Assembly: GCA_030388725.1 (NCBI GenBank)
Contig: CP128857.1
Coordinates: 4,278,001-4,342,000, forward strand
Length of the DNA: 64,000 nucleotides
Direction of reading: 5' to 3'
DNA from: Prodigiosinella aquatilis
GTDB taxonomy: Bacteria > Pseudomonadota > Gammaproteobacteria > Enterobacterales > Enterobacteriaceae
This document shows positions 19,117 to 28,245 of this stretch, one piece after another. A program made the position numbers and the translations under genes. The notes beneath the pieces were generated by a model. The model made no database searches. It was not told the origin of the DNA and worked only from the letters and a program-made list of their open reading frames with translations. The stretch's first letter is position 1. Every line of letters starts with the position of its first letter.

Positions 19117-20781
19117 TCAGACGGAAGGAATAATTAGCGTCTGGCCCAGTAATACCCTGTTTGATGCCATATCATTAGCCTGCTGAATTTCTTTCATGCT
19201 GACACCATAACGGGTGGCGATAGAACTCAGGCTATCCCCTCTTTCTACTTTGTGTTTTACCACAGTTGCCACTTTTTTGGTGGCAGACTTTACATTGGCG
19301 ACACGGCTGTCAGCCACCGGGATTGTTAATCGCTGCCCAACCCAGACCACATCTTTCTTCAGGTGATTGGTATCACGTATCGCCGACATACTGACACCAT
19401 AACGAACAGCAATCCCGGATAACGTTTCCCCCCTTGACACCGTATGACGCACTGTATTGCGGCTGGGGTATCTGCCGGACGTCGCAGAAACGGAAGACTT
19501 CACTGTCGGCAGTATGGATGGTCGTTTTTCCGACTTTGGAGCCGATTGTAATGGATGTGCCAGGAAATAACTGCGCAGTCCCCGATAGATGGCATTAGCG
19601 ATTTTTTCCTGATAGGCATCGCTACCCAATAATCGTTCTTCAGCCGCATTGGAAATAAAACCGGTCTCCACCAGAAGTGAAGGGATATCCGGCGATCGTA
19701 ATACACCGAGACTCGCGTATTCCGGACGTTGTTTATGCAAACGGCCAATGCGGTGCAATTCACGCAATACTTTGACGGCAACGTCATAGCCAACACGTTG
19801 TGAATGACCAAACTGCAAATCCAGTACTGCCTGACTCAGATAGGGATCAGCTTTACTGTTTGCCAATAGATCGCCGGCACCGCCCAATAGCTCAGACTGT
19901 TTTTCATGCTGTTCGAGCCAATTGGCCATCTCGCTGTTAGCTCGTCGGTTTGACAATACCCAGACCGAGGCACCGGTAGCATTATGGTTTGGCGCCGCAT
20001 CCGCATGGATAGACACCAACAAGTTGGCCCCTTGCTTACGGGCTACTTCGGAACGCCCCATCACAGAAATAAAGTAGTCGCCATCACGAGTCAGTACCGG
20101 TTTAAACATCGGGTCCTTCTCCATGATAGCCTTTAGTTTTCGGGCAATCGCTATGGTGACGTTTTTTTCATGCAAGCCGTCCGGCCCTGTCGCACCTGGA
20201 TCCTGACCACCATGCCCGGCATCAATCGCAACCACAATTTTTTCATCGCCCACACGACGGGCAGGAACCCGGGCCGACGTCGTGTTCCTGTCCGCCGTCG
20301 TCGTCGGTTTAGCATTGAATGGAACACGTCTGCGATCAGTTTGGGGTTCACTACGCGATATCGAGGTTATTGGATTATTGACAACAGCTTTTCTCTCGCC
20401 AGTCACGGTGAAAACCACGGTATAGTCTGAACCGGTTTTTTGCGTAACCGCTCGCGTTTTAGCCCGACCAGTCAATTCAAGCACCAACCGGAGACTTTGC
20501 GCATCCTTCGCCTTGCTACTACGAATACGGGAAATCATGTTCTGACCGCTGAATTTCAGCGGCAACCCTTGAATAAGGCCAGACTGACGTATATCAATCA
20601 CTACCCGGTCCGGATTGTGTAACGAGAAAAAAGCATAAATAGGCTGCCCACTGAACCTGAGGCTCACCGTCGCCTGCCCTGAGGCATTATTGACCTTGAT
20701 ATCCGAAAGGTTAGCCGCCCATAACGGGTTGACAAACATCAATGACACGCAGAATAAGACTTTAATCAACCGGTTTATCAT
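19117..20781 (-). CDS. amiB: N-acetylmuramoyl-L-alanine amidase AmiB with two LysM repeats
   Basis: The 554-residue protein has a signal peptide, an AMIN domain (about 25-125), a zinc amidase_3 domain starting VVAIDAGHGGQDPG near residue 185, and two C-terminal LysM repeats (beginning RHTVSRGETLSGIA and KHKVERGDSLSSIA). E. coli AmiB is about 110 residues shorter and has one LysM. The enzyme cleaves septal murein in the periplasm and is activated by EnvC at division. The start MINRLIKVL at 20781 places the signal peptide correctly; a start 33 bp upstream would add a charged leader. It overlaps tsaE by 4 bp. Confidence 0.94.
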   Translation of the reverse strand: MINRLIKVLFCVSLMFVNPLWAANLSDIKVNNASGQATVSLRFSGQPIYAFFSLHNPDRVVIDIRQSGLIQGLPLKFSGQNMISRIRSSKAKDAQSLRLVLELTGRAKTRAVTQKTGSDYTVVFTVTGERKAVVNNPITSISRSEPQTDRRRVPFNAKPTTTADRNTTSARVPARRVGDEKIVVAIDAGHGGQDPGATGPDGLHEKNVTIAIARKLKAIMEKDPMFKPVLTRDGDYFISVMGRSEVARKQGANLLVSIHADAAPNHNATGASVWVLSNRRANSEMANWLEQHEKQSELLGGAGDLLANSKADPYLSQAVLDLQFGHSQRVGYDVAVKVLRELHRIGRLHKQRPEYASLGVLRSPDIPSLLVETGFISNAAEERLLGSDAYQEKIANAIYRGLRSYFLAHPLQSAPKSEKRPSILPTVKSSVSATSGRYPSRNTVRHTVSRGETLSGIAVRYGVSMSAIRDTNHLKKDVVWVGQRLTIPVADSRVANVKSATKKVATVVKHKVERGDSLSSIATRYGVSMKEIQQANDMASNRVLLGQTLIIPSV

Positions 20782-21260
20782 GACGTTTTCAACCTCAATA
20801 ATCCGGCCAGACATACCAGTAATTTTTCTCCCACTGGCGACAGCGCGATAACCTCTGCCTGCCGTCCCGTACCCTGATAATGCAAATGCAGTTCAATATC
20901 GGCCGGAGGTAATATCCCGACACCCTGCTGCGGCCACTCAATCAGACAGATAGCATCTTGTGACAGATAATCACGGATTCCCATAAACTCCAGTTCTTCA
21001 GGGTCGGCTAGCCGATAAAGATCAAAGTGATAAACCGGACGAGGTGACAATTCATAAGGCTCAACCAACGTATAAGTTGGACTTTTTACGTTTCCCTTAT
21101 GACCAAGCGCCTGTAGAAAACCACGACTCAACGTGGTTTTCCCCGCCCCCAGGTCACCCAAAAGATAAATAATACCAGCACAGTCAAACGCCTTGGCCAG
21201 TGCGGCACCTAGTGCGATGGTTGCTGCCTCGTTCGGCAGAGGTAACAAGAGTTTCTTCAT
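20778..21260 (-). CDS. tsaE: tRNA t6A threonylcarbamoyltransferase ATPase TsaE
   Basis: The 160-residue protein has the P loop GDLGAGKTT at residues 35-43 and the KSPTYTLVEPYE block after it. HFDLYRLADPEELEFMGI is also conserved. TsaE is the ATPase that recycles the TsaBD complex making t6A37 in ANN-decoding tRNAs. The ATG at 21260 gives the conserved N-terminus. It overlaps nnr by 4 bp and amiB by 4 bp. Confidence 0.94.
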   Translation of the reverse strand: MKKLLLPLPNEAATIALGAALAKAFDCAGIIYLLGDLGAGKTTLSRGFLQALGHKGNVKSPTYTLVEPYELSPRPVYHFDLYRLADPEELEFMGIRDYLSQDAICLIEWPQQGVGILPPADIELHLHYQGTGRQAEVIALSPVGEKLLVCLAGLLRLKTS

Positions 21261-22786
21261 TCTGTCTTTTCTAAGGATATCCACTCAGGATTTACATATT
21301 GCGACAACACTGGCATCAAATCGGTTGCCAACATCCCCCGCGTGCCCCGTTGCTTCGCCAACTTATCTGCTGCTGCACCATGAACAACACATCCCGCACA
21401 GGCAGCATCATACAATGCCAGTTTTTGTGCCAGAAACGCCCCGATAATACCGGAAAGCACATCACCCATACCGCCACTTGCCATACCAGGATTACCGACA
21501 TCGGCTATCGCCAACTCTTCTTGCTCATTAGCGATCACTGTCCCGGCACCTTTCAGCACGACAACACCGCCATAACGCTTCACCAGTTTCCGAGCAGCTA
21601 GTAAGCGGTCACTCTCAATATCTGATACGCGGCAGTTTAACAACCGGGCCGCCTCACCAGGATGAGGAGTCAGGATGCGATTCTGACGTTTATGCGGATT
21701 GATTGCCAGCAGGTTGAGAGCATCAGCATCCCATAACATGGATTTGTTACAATTTTCCGCTATTCGCAGTGCATTTTTTCCCCAATCCCGCTGCCCCAAC
21801 CCCGGGCCAATCACAACGACATCCGCCCACTCCATTCCCTGACGCAGAGTTACCGCAGTAAGCTCTTGTACCATCAACTCAGGACGAAAGGCCACCAACG
21901 CTGCAACATACTGCTTGTTAGTAAGCACTCGCACCAATCCGGCTCCACTGCGTAATGCGGCCTCGCCAGCCATAAAAACAGCGCCGCCGGTTCCCTCGTC
22001 ACCACCAACAATCAGCAATCTACCGTGCTCGCCCTTATGGGCTACAGGTCGACGTGGTTTTAACCAGTGCATCAACGATGCCGCAGTAAGACGCTGTATC
22101 GGGGCCACTTGTCGCGTTATCCATTCGGAAAGCCCCAGATCATCAAGATGAAGATGACCAACGCAGTCACGGGCTGCCCCGGTAAGTAATCCCGGTTTCA
22201 GGACAATAAAAGTCACCGTGTGGTCAGCCTGAATCACTGCTCCTTCATGATGACCGGTTTCAGCGTTTAATCCTGAAGGAATATCTAATGCCATTACAGG
22301 TGCCGGGCAATGGTTTACTCGCTCAATCAGCTCGTCATAAGGCATTTTGGGTGCCGATAAAAGCCCCGTACCTAACAAACCATCAACAATAATATCAATA
22401 TGCTCCGGCCACAGAGCTTCAGTATCCAGCTCCGTACCACCCTGTTCCAGCCAGGCCTGCCGGGCTTGTGTTGCTTCTGCGGGTAAAGACCGGGTTCCTG
22501 GGATGGCAATAACCGAGACTTGCATTCCAGCCTGTCGAGCCAGACTGGCGACAATATAACCATCACCACCATTATTGCCATGTCCTGCCAGCACCAACCA
22601 GTGGCGAGCGTTTGGGTAATACCGTCGGATGAGATTGAAGGCCGCATCACCGGCACGTTGCATCAGGGTATACAACGACACCCCCGACATCTCTGCTGCT
22701 TCAGCTTCCTCATTACGGATCCAGTCGGCCCTGAATACAGAATATGGTAAAGTGGAAGAGACTTGATTCTTTCTATGGCCCATCAT
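21257..22786 (-). CDS. nnr: Bifunctional NAD(P)H-hydrate repair enzyme Nnr
   Basis: The 509-residue fusion has an N-terminal epimerase domain (YjeF_N; HGNNGGDGYIVA near residue 67) and a C-terminal ADP-dependent dehydratase domain (NPGMASGGMGDVLSG near 435). It repairs hydrated NADH and NADPH. Its start codon overlaps that of divergent queG by two bases, so each promoter must lie inside the other gene. Confidence 0.94.
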   Translation of the reverse strand: MMGHRKNQVSSTLPYSVFRADWIRNEEAEAAEMSGVSLYTLMQRAGDAAFNLIRRYYPNARHWLVLAGHGNNGGDGYIVASLARQAGMQVSVIAIPGTRSLPAEATQARQAWLEQGGTELDTEALWPEHIDIIVDGLLGTGLLSAPKMPYDELIERVNHCPAPVMALDIPSGLNAETGHHEGAVIQADHTVTFIVLKPGLLTGAARDCVGHLHLDDLGLSEWITRQVAPIQRLTAASLMHWLKPRRPVAHKGEHGRLLIVGGDEGTGGAVFMAGEAALRSGAGLVRVLTNKQYVAALVAFRPELMVQELTAVTLRQGMEWADVVVIGPGLGQRDWGKNALRIAENCNKSMLWDADALNLLAINPHKRQNRILTPHPGEAARLLNCRVSDIESDRLLAARKLVKRYGGVVVLKGAGTVIANEQEELAIADVGNPGMASGGMGDVLSGIIGAFLAQKLALYDAACAGCVVHGAAADKLAKQRGTRGMLATDLMPVLSQYVNPEWISLEKTE

Positions 22787-23924
22787 GACATACCCCTACG
22801 ATCTCAATGAATTAGCACAACTTATCAAGCAATGGGGTCAATCGCTGGGTTTCCAGCAGGTGGGAATTTGTGATACCAACCTTTCTCACGAAGAACCCCG
22901 GTTGCAGGCATGGCTAGATAAGCAATATCACGGCGAAATGGCATGGATGGCCCGACATGGTATGTTGCGAACCCGCCCACACGAACTGTTGCCCGGGACA
23001 TTGCGCGTTATAAGTGTACGCATGAATTATCTTCCTGCTAAGGCGGCTTTTGCTAATACCTTAAAAAATCCTCGCCTGGGTTATGTCAGTCGTTATGCAT
23101 TGGGCCGCGATTATCACAAATTACTGCGCCAGCGTTTGAAAAAGCTGGGAGACATGATTCAGGCCTACTGTGGAAAGTTGCAGTTCCGCCCCTTCGTTGA
23201 TTCTGCGCCGATTATGGAAAGGCCGTTAGCCGCCAAAGCCGGACTAGGCTGGGTTGGCAAACACTCACTGATACTTAATCGTTCTGCGGGATCTTGGTTT
23301 TTTCTGGGGGAGCTGCTCATTGATTTACCCCTTCCATTGGATAATCCGGTTAAGGAAGCGTGTGGAAAGTGCGTCGCCTGCATGACAATCTGCCCAACAG
23401 GGGCGATTGTCGAGCCTTATACCGTTGATGCGCGACGCTGCATTTCCTACCTGACTATCGAACTGGAAGGCGTTATCCCGGAAGCCCTACGACCCTTGAT
23501 AGGTAACCGTATCTATGGATGTGATGACTGTCAGTTAATTTGCCCGTGGAACCGTTTCTCGCAACTGACGGATGAAGTGGATTTCAGTCCACGTGCCGCT
23601 TTACACGCGCCAGAGCTGTTAGATCTATTTGGCTGGGATGAAGACAGATTTCTACGGATCACCGAAGGTTCATCTATTCGCCGCATTGGTCATTTACGCT
23701 GGTTACGCAATATTGCAGTCGCCCTGGGTAATGCACCTTATGAAGATCATATCGTACTGGCCTTGCGATCTCGACTTGGGGAAAACAACGTGCTGGATGA
23801 ACATATCCAATGGGCCATTGCTCAACAACTGTCCCGCCGGGAACAGTCAGCACTTGACATCTTGCCAGCCCAGAAAAAACGGCTTATTCGAGCTATTGAG
23901 AAAGGATTACCCAGAGACGGCTGA
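22785..23924 (+). CDS. queG: Epoxyqueuosine reductase QueG
   Basis: The 379-residue protein has the cobalamin-binding N-terminal region (RYALGRDYHKLLR, SAPIMERPLA) and two [4Fe-4S] motifs, CGKCVACMTICPTGAI and CDDCQLICPWN. A C-terminal HEAT-like part follows. It makes the last step of queuosine synthesis in tRNA. In E. coli the next genes are the tRNA-Gly array glyVXY and orn; here about 7 kb of accessory DNA separates queG from the first tRNA-Gly. Confidence 0.95.
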   Translation: MTYPYDLNELAQLIKQWGQSLGFQQVGICDTNLSHEEPRLQAWLDKQYHGEMAWMARHGMLRTRPHELLPGTLRVISVRMNYLPAKAAFANTLKNPRLGYVSRYALGRDYHKLLRQRLKKLGDMIQAYCGKLQFRPFVDSAPIMERPLAAKAGLGWVGKHSLILNRSAGSWFFLGELLIDLPLPLDNPVKEACGKCVACMTICPTGAIVEPYTVDARRCISYLTIELEGVIPEALRPLIGNRIYGCDDCQLICPWNRFSQLTDEVDFSPRAALHAPELLDLFGWDEDRFLRITEGSSIRRIGHLRWLRNIAVALGNAPYEDHIVLALRSRLGENNVLDEHIQWAIAQQLSRREQSALDILPAQKKRLIRAIEKGLPRDG

Positions 23925-24932
23925 CATTGTATTTGGTGAAAAAAAATTTGTCATTGAAGCTTTATATTATCTGTGGATAATTATAAAAAATCGTTGTCAA
24001 TCAATCGTAACAAAAAGTACAAGTGATCTTGATAACGTTTTTTATTATAAATTTATCTTTTTATTTCAGATATATAAATAAAAAATTTTTTTTTAGATGA
24101 CAAACTGACAGATATAAACTAAAGCGCATTATCTGTGGATAAGTCTGTTCAAAAGAATTATTTTTTCAAAAAAAGGAGGGAGGAAATTCCTGAAAGAAAT
24201 GGATAAAATGTTGAAAATCCGGAACAGGAAACGAGACAACGGATTCCCACCTGCTTCCTTGATTCAACAAAAGTTTTTGGTACACCCTTCTGTTTGAGGG
24301 ACCGTATTCTGTCTTACCTGGAAGAGCTTAGCAAGCGATTTTCCACGACATCCCTTCAAGTGTTTTTTTGATCAATAGGACTCAATCCTCCGAAACGCGC
24401 TCCTTCCTCGGTCTATTGCTCCTGGACAGGTTAGTTCTGTCACGTCACGAACGTTATGCACTCTGCATCAGCATGGCGCGACCATGACCGCAACCAGCGC
24501 ACCTCTTTGGGTTTGGGCAACGACAACATTCTGAAACGTGAACCAGGCAAAGTCGCAGAGGGACGGCGCTAAACGATGCGACTGTCAGCCTTGTGCGGCG
24601 TATGAACCTTCGCTAGCACGGCCATGAACGATGACGCTTGCCACGCGGGACTTCCTTCTGCACCGCTTATTCAGCAAGAACCAGGACTGCACAAAATATA
24701 TATCAAACGCCACTAAAGTTTTCTTGTTTCGATCCGTTATCCCATAGATGAATTTATACGCAAATTTTGCCAACTTGCATTGAACAGAATCACCCACATG
24801 GATTTGCTTCAATGTAGGTTGGACAAGGCAGAATTGCCGCATGAGATCGCACAGCGAAGTGCTGCAATACCGGACGGGCAAAGACAAGCCCTGCACGGTT
24901 ACATTGTTCAATACCATTGAAGGAAATCATGT
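23925..24932. other. Gene-poor stretch of about 1 kb before the exporter operon
   Basis: The first 250 bases are very AT-rich with T and A runs. From about 24300 the base composition rises towards that of the exporter operon. I see no gene with a recognisable product. Open frames at 24585-24917 (minus) and 23629-24081 (plus, mostly overlapping queG) have no family resemblance. A short sequence resembling the tRNA-Gly 3' end is at 24221-24237. An AAGGA ribosome site precedes the start at 24933. Confidence 0.5.
24221..24237 (-). repeat. Partial copy of the tRNA-Gly 3' end, possible old attachment site
   Basis: The 17 bases GGAACAGGAAACGAGAC differ at two positions from the tRNA-Gly 3' end at 31200-31216 (GGAGCGGGAAACGAGAC) and are in the same orientation. 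Integrative elements that use a tRNA 3' end leave such a copy on the far side. No integrase gene is present, so this is inference. Confidence 0.35.
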
Positions 24933-25403
24933 ATGAAGATCAAACAAACCATACTGTCGGCTACTCTTGCCGCTGCTACGATGTGCACTGCTGGCGCGGC
25001 ATTTGCTGGCCCACCAGTACAGATCACATTCAAGAACCTGGGTACCCAAGAGGCGACCTATAAGATTGTGACCAATAATGAGGTCAGTACCAACGTCAAT
25101 GCCAGTCCCAAACCTGCAAAGACTGTTGCGCCTCAAGGAACCAATACTTACACAGTACAGAACCCGATCAGCCCTGATGCCAACGTAGCAATTGTGCGCT
25201 ACACCATGGGCAGAAAGACCTGCGTCTTCGGCACGACCTTCGTGAACCAGATCATTGGTGGCGGTCTGCTTCCTGGCGGTCCTACCAAAGTTCCGAAATG
25301 GAACAAAACCGCAACTGCCAGTGGTGGCGCAGTCTGCAACGCCACCATTAGGTCGCAGAATCTGTCGAACTATTCATGGACCGTTGAATTCACGATGAAG
25401 TAA
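24933..25403 (+). CDS. Small secreted protein of unknown family, first gene of the exporter operon
   Basis: The 156-residue product has a clear Sec signal peptide, cleaved after AGAAFA at about residue 26. The mature part of about 130 residues is rich in Thr, Asn and Val, with only two cysteines, one in GRKTC and one in GGAVC, which could pair. The pattern (QITFKNLGTQEATYKIV) suggests an all-beta, immunoglobulin-like fold; a similar but weak pattern begins the mature part of the protein at 33330. I do not recognise the family. It lies 74 bp before the EF-hand-like gene and upstream of a complete exporter. That makes a periplasm-to-outside cargo plausible, but this is inference. Confidence 0.75.
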   Translation: MKIKQTILSATLAAATMCTAGAAFAGPPVQITFKNLGTQEATYKIVTNNEVSTNVNASPKPAKTVAPQGTNTYTVQNPISPDANVAIVRYTMGRKTCVFGTTFVNQIIGGGLLPGGPTKVPKWNKTATASGGAVCNATIRSQNLSNYSWTVEFTMK

Positions 25404-25476
25404 TTGGCAAAGTGCGGCCCAAGCCAACAGCGTGGCCGCACTTCTTCTGTAGATATGGAAATTGCGGAATCCCAGT

Positions 25477-26232
25477 ATGAACGGTATCAATCAGTTTGGC
25501 ACCTCTACGGTGCAACAAACACAGGTTAGTGCACAAGGCACTATCAACAAGACCAGCGCTACAACATCTGAGAAAACTAACGGTACAATCGACGCACAGG
25601 CCAGCGCCAAAACGCAGGTTTCGTCGCTTTCCCACCTGCTTAGTAATGCTGCGAACCGTGCGACCGCGCGCGATGCCAACACCAGCCGCGACGGGTTGGC
25701 CGCTATTGCACAGTCTACCGTCAATAAGCTGCTGGGAGACAGCTATCGGAACAACAAGGCTGTTTATGATGCGGAAGTGCCAGCCTCTGACGACCCACAA
25801 CGTCTTGCCCAAGCCCGGCAAGCAACCGATTTTACCAATGGCAAGGGAGTAAACCCCTTCAAAGGGATGTCACGCGATCAACTAGCATTGATTACTTACG
25901 ATGACAGTGGCGCATTTACCATCAATGAACGCCGGACCGCATGGCTGGAAGCCTACGATCAACACGAGGCATGGAGCCGAGCCATTTCTCAAAAAATAAT
26001 GGACGAATACAACCGAAGTGCCGAGGTTTCCTCGAAAACCTATCAAGAAATATTGGACTACTATCAGTCGCTCCCAGCCATCGAGGAAGCCCAACTGCCA
26101 AAGGGTTACGACACTCAATTGCAGACCAGGATACAACCGGCAAATAGCGCTGAATCATCCCAGCACAAAAACGAACTGGAATCTTTGCTGGAGCTACTGG
26201 CCCAACGAGTGGGCGGTAACAAGCAAGCATAA
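25477..26232 (+). CDS. EF-hand-like protein of unknown function, copy 1
   Basis: The 251-residue protein has no signal peptide or membrane segment. A Ser/Thr/Gln-rich first 45 residues precede a helical core. The segment ITYDDSGAFTINERRTAW has EF-hand spacing: Asp, Ser, Gly, Phe and Glu at loop positions 3, 5, 6, 8 and 12, but Thr at position 1. Helical, Glu/Ala-rich segments flank it. It is a clear paralogue of the protein at 37234, with near-identity through the KQATDF-NGK, NPFKG and LITYDDSG blocks. The ATG at 25477 is chosen over a TTG at 25462. The downstream ABC genes suggest it is cargo or an accessory factor. The function is unknown. Confidence 0.75.
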   Translation: MNGINQFGTSTVQQTQVSAQGTINKTSATTSEKTNGTIDAQASAKTQVSSLSHLLSNAANRATARDANTSRDGLAAIAQSTVNKLLGDSYRNNKAVYDAEVPASDDPQRLAQARQATDFTNGKGVNPFKGMSRDQLALITYDDSGAFTINERRTAWLEAYDQHEAWSRAISQKIMDEYNRSAEVSSKTYQEILDYYQSLPAIEEAQLPKGYDTQLQTRIQPANSAESSQHKNELESLLELLAQRVGGNKQA

Positions 26233-26300
26233 GGCGCGTAGTTAAAAGCAGTCGGCGGCAACAACACTGTCAAGAGGACGACAAATATTCTGGAGAAAGG

Positions 26301-27002
26301 ATGCAGAGGGTTCACGATACCGATTTGATTCGCCTGGAAAATATTACGCACGCTTACGCTACGGGCGCGTCCAATCAGACCGTTCTGCATAATGTGTCGT
26401 TTTCCGTCCCTACGGGCCAAAGCTGCGCCATTGTCGGAGCATCTGGATCTGGCAAAAGCACGCTGCTCAACCTCATCGGGTTACTGGACGAACCCACTTT
26501 GGGCCGTGTGCTGCTCGCAGGTGAAGACATGACCAGCGCCGATGCTGAATCACGCGCTATAGCGCGTAACCGGATTATTGGCTTCGTATTCCAGAGTTTC
26601 AACCTGCTACCACGGCTCAATGCGCTGGACAACGTAGCACTACCTCTGCTGTATCGCGGCATACCCCAGCCACAAGCCCGACAAGCCGCTCTGATGCAAC
26701 TGGAGCGAGTTGGCCTGACCAATCACCGTCACCATCGCCCAGCCGATATGTCAGGCGGGCAACGCCAGCGCGTTGCAATAGCCCGCGCCCTTGTCGGCGA
26801 ACCGTCGCTACTGCTGGCCGATGAGCCTACTGGCAATCTCGATAGCCAGACCGCGCAGGACATCATCGAACTGCTGCTGTCCCTGAACCGCGAATGTGGC
26901 ACGACATTGGTAGTGGTGACTCACGACACCGGGATTGCTGATCGCATGGCGCGCTGTATTCAAGTCCACGATGGCCGGGTAGAGGAAGCTGGACATGCCT
27001 AG
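26301..27002 (+). CDS. ABC exporter ATPase, MacB/LolD type
   Basis: The 233-residue protein has all ABC motifs: Walker A GASGSGKST at residues 46-54, signature MSGGQRQRVA near 150, Walker B LLLADEPTGNLDS, and the H-loop VVTHD. It resembles LolD and the ATPase half of MacB. A GGAG ribosome site precedes the ATG. It overlaps the permease gene by 8 bp. With the permease, outer-membrane channel and adaptor that follow, it makes a tripartite type VII ABC exporter. A decayed relative lies at 36431. Confidence 0.92.
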   Translation: MQRVHDTDLIRLENITHAYATGASNQTVLHNVSFSVPTGQSCAIVGASGSGKSTLLNLIGLLDEPTLGRVLLAGEDMTSADAESRAIARNRIIGFVFQSFNLLPRLNALDNVALPLLYRGIPQPQARQAALMQLERVGLTNHRHHRPADMSGGQRQRVAIARALVGEPSLLLADEPTGNLDSQTAQDIIELLLSLNRECGTTLVVVTHDTGIADRMARCIQVHDGRVEEAGHA

Positions 27003-28245
27003 ACAACCCGGTCATACCGCAAGCGCTTCAGACTTATCGCATGGCTACGGTCCCTCATGGCTACAACAGTTGCGCGAACCGGTAGAGAATCTGCGCCAAC
27101 TTGGCCGCCGAGCCGTCTTGGCCCTCTTGGGGATCGCAGTGGGCTGCATGGCTGTGGTAGCTCTACTGAACATCGGGCACAACGCCGAACGAGAAACCAT
27201 GAGCGTTTTCAAAGGGATGGGCAGTGACCTGCTCGTGGCGAACGTGCAAATTCCCACCGGCGGCCGCAGCGAGGCGCTCCCCAACATTGCCACACTGGAT
27301 ACCGCCGCGCTTCGTAAAGCCGTCCCCGACATTGCAGCGGCAGCCCCCCTGATCCTTACGAGTACGGATGCCCGACTTAAAGGCCACTTGCTGAGTACAA
27401 CCACGCTGGGTAGTAATGCAGACCTCCCTAAAGTGCTGGATCTCCGACTGGCACAAGGGCGCTTCTTGAGCAGGTTCGATGCACACAGCACCCATGCGGT
27501 GTTAGGTGCAAATATAGCGGCCGAATGGAAAAACGCAGGTATCCATGCCCTGCCCGGCGACCATGTACAAATTGGTGGCTACCTGTTTCAGATCATCGGC
27601 ATCCTACAGCCCAAAGGCCAGAACCCTCTGCTTCCCGTCTCCTTGGATGACGCTATTCTGCTGCCTCTGGAGGGTATGCGGCGTATCATCCCTAGCCCAC
27701 AGATAACCAGCGTACTGGCCCGCAACCCTAACGGCACTACGCTGGCATGGACTTCTCCCCGTTTGCAGCAGTGGCTGGGAGATAAAATGCCTGGGTATGA
27801 GGTCAACGTGCAAATTCCCCGGCTGCTGCTTGAGGGTATGGCCCAGCAATCACGCCTGTTCTCCTGGCTGCTGGCTGGATTGGGTGGTATCGCCCTACTG
27901 GTCGGTGGCATCGGCGTCATGAACGTCATGGTGATGAATGTCGCTGAGCGACGCCGCGAGATCGGTGTGCGAATGGCGCTCGGCGCCCGGCCCCAAGACA
28001 TTGCCAGGCTCTTTCTGCTGGAAGCGATCATGCTGGCCGCTACGGGCGCGCTGGCCGGCGCAGTAGTCGGCCTGGCCATGGCTTGGGCTTTCGTTTACTA
28101 CTCTGGCTGGTCGCCCTTTTCACTATCGTCGGCAGCGTTGCCGCTCGGTATCGGCAGCGCCATTGCAACCGGCCTGTTTTTTGGCTTGTCGCCAGCCATG
28201 GCGGCGGCACGGCTGACTCCTGAACAGGCGTTGCGCGATGTGTAA
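26995..28245 (+). CDS. ABC exporter permease, MacB/FtsX type
   Basis: The 416-residue protein has a first membrane segment at about residues 40-58, a large periplasmic MacB_PCD domain (about 60-280), and an FtsX domain with three membrane segments from about 288 to 410. The ERRREIGVRMALGARPQDIARLF motif sits at the first cytoplasmic loop of that domain. Type VII exporters move substrates from the periplasm through a TolC channel without crossing the inner membrane. Its ends overlap the ATPase and the channel genes by 8 bp each, so translation is coupled. Confidence 0.92.
   Translation: MPRQPGHTASASDLSHGYGPSWLQQLREPVENLRQLGRRAVLALLGIAVGCMAVVALLNIGHNAERETMSVFKGMGSDLLVANVQIPTGGRSEALPNIATLDTAALRKAVPDIAAAAPLILTSTDARLKGHLLSTTTLGSNADLPKVLDLRLAQGRFLSRFDAHSTHAVLGANIAAEWKNAGIHALPGDHVQIGGYLFQIIGILQPKGQNPLLPVSLDDAILLPLEGMRRIIPSPQITSVLARNPNGTTLAWTSPRLQQWLGDKMPGYEVNVQIPRLLLEGMAQQSRLFSWLLAGLGGIALLVGGIGVMNVMVMNVAERRREIGVRMALGARPQDIARLFLLEAIMLAATGALAGAVVGLAMAWAFVYYSGWSPFSLSSAALPLGIGSAIATGLFFGLSPAMAAARLTPEQALRDV

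Noticed and set aside
24585..24917. Minus-strand frame of 110 codons before the exporter operon
   Set aside because: No domain, signal or ribosome site; it opposes the operon promoter region.
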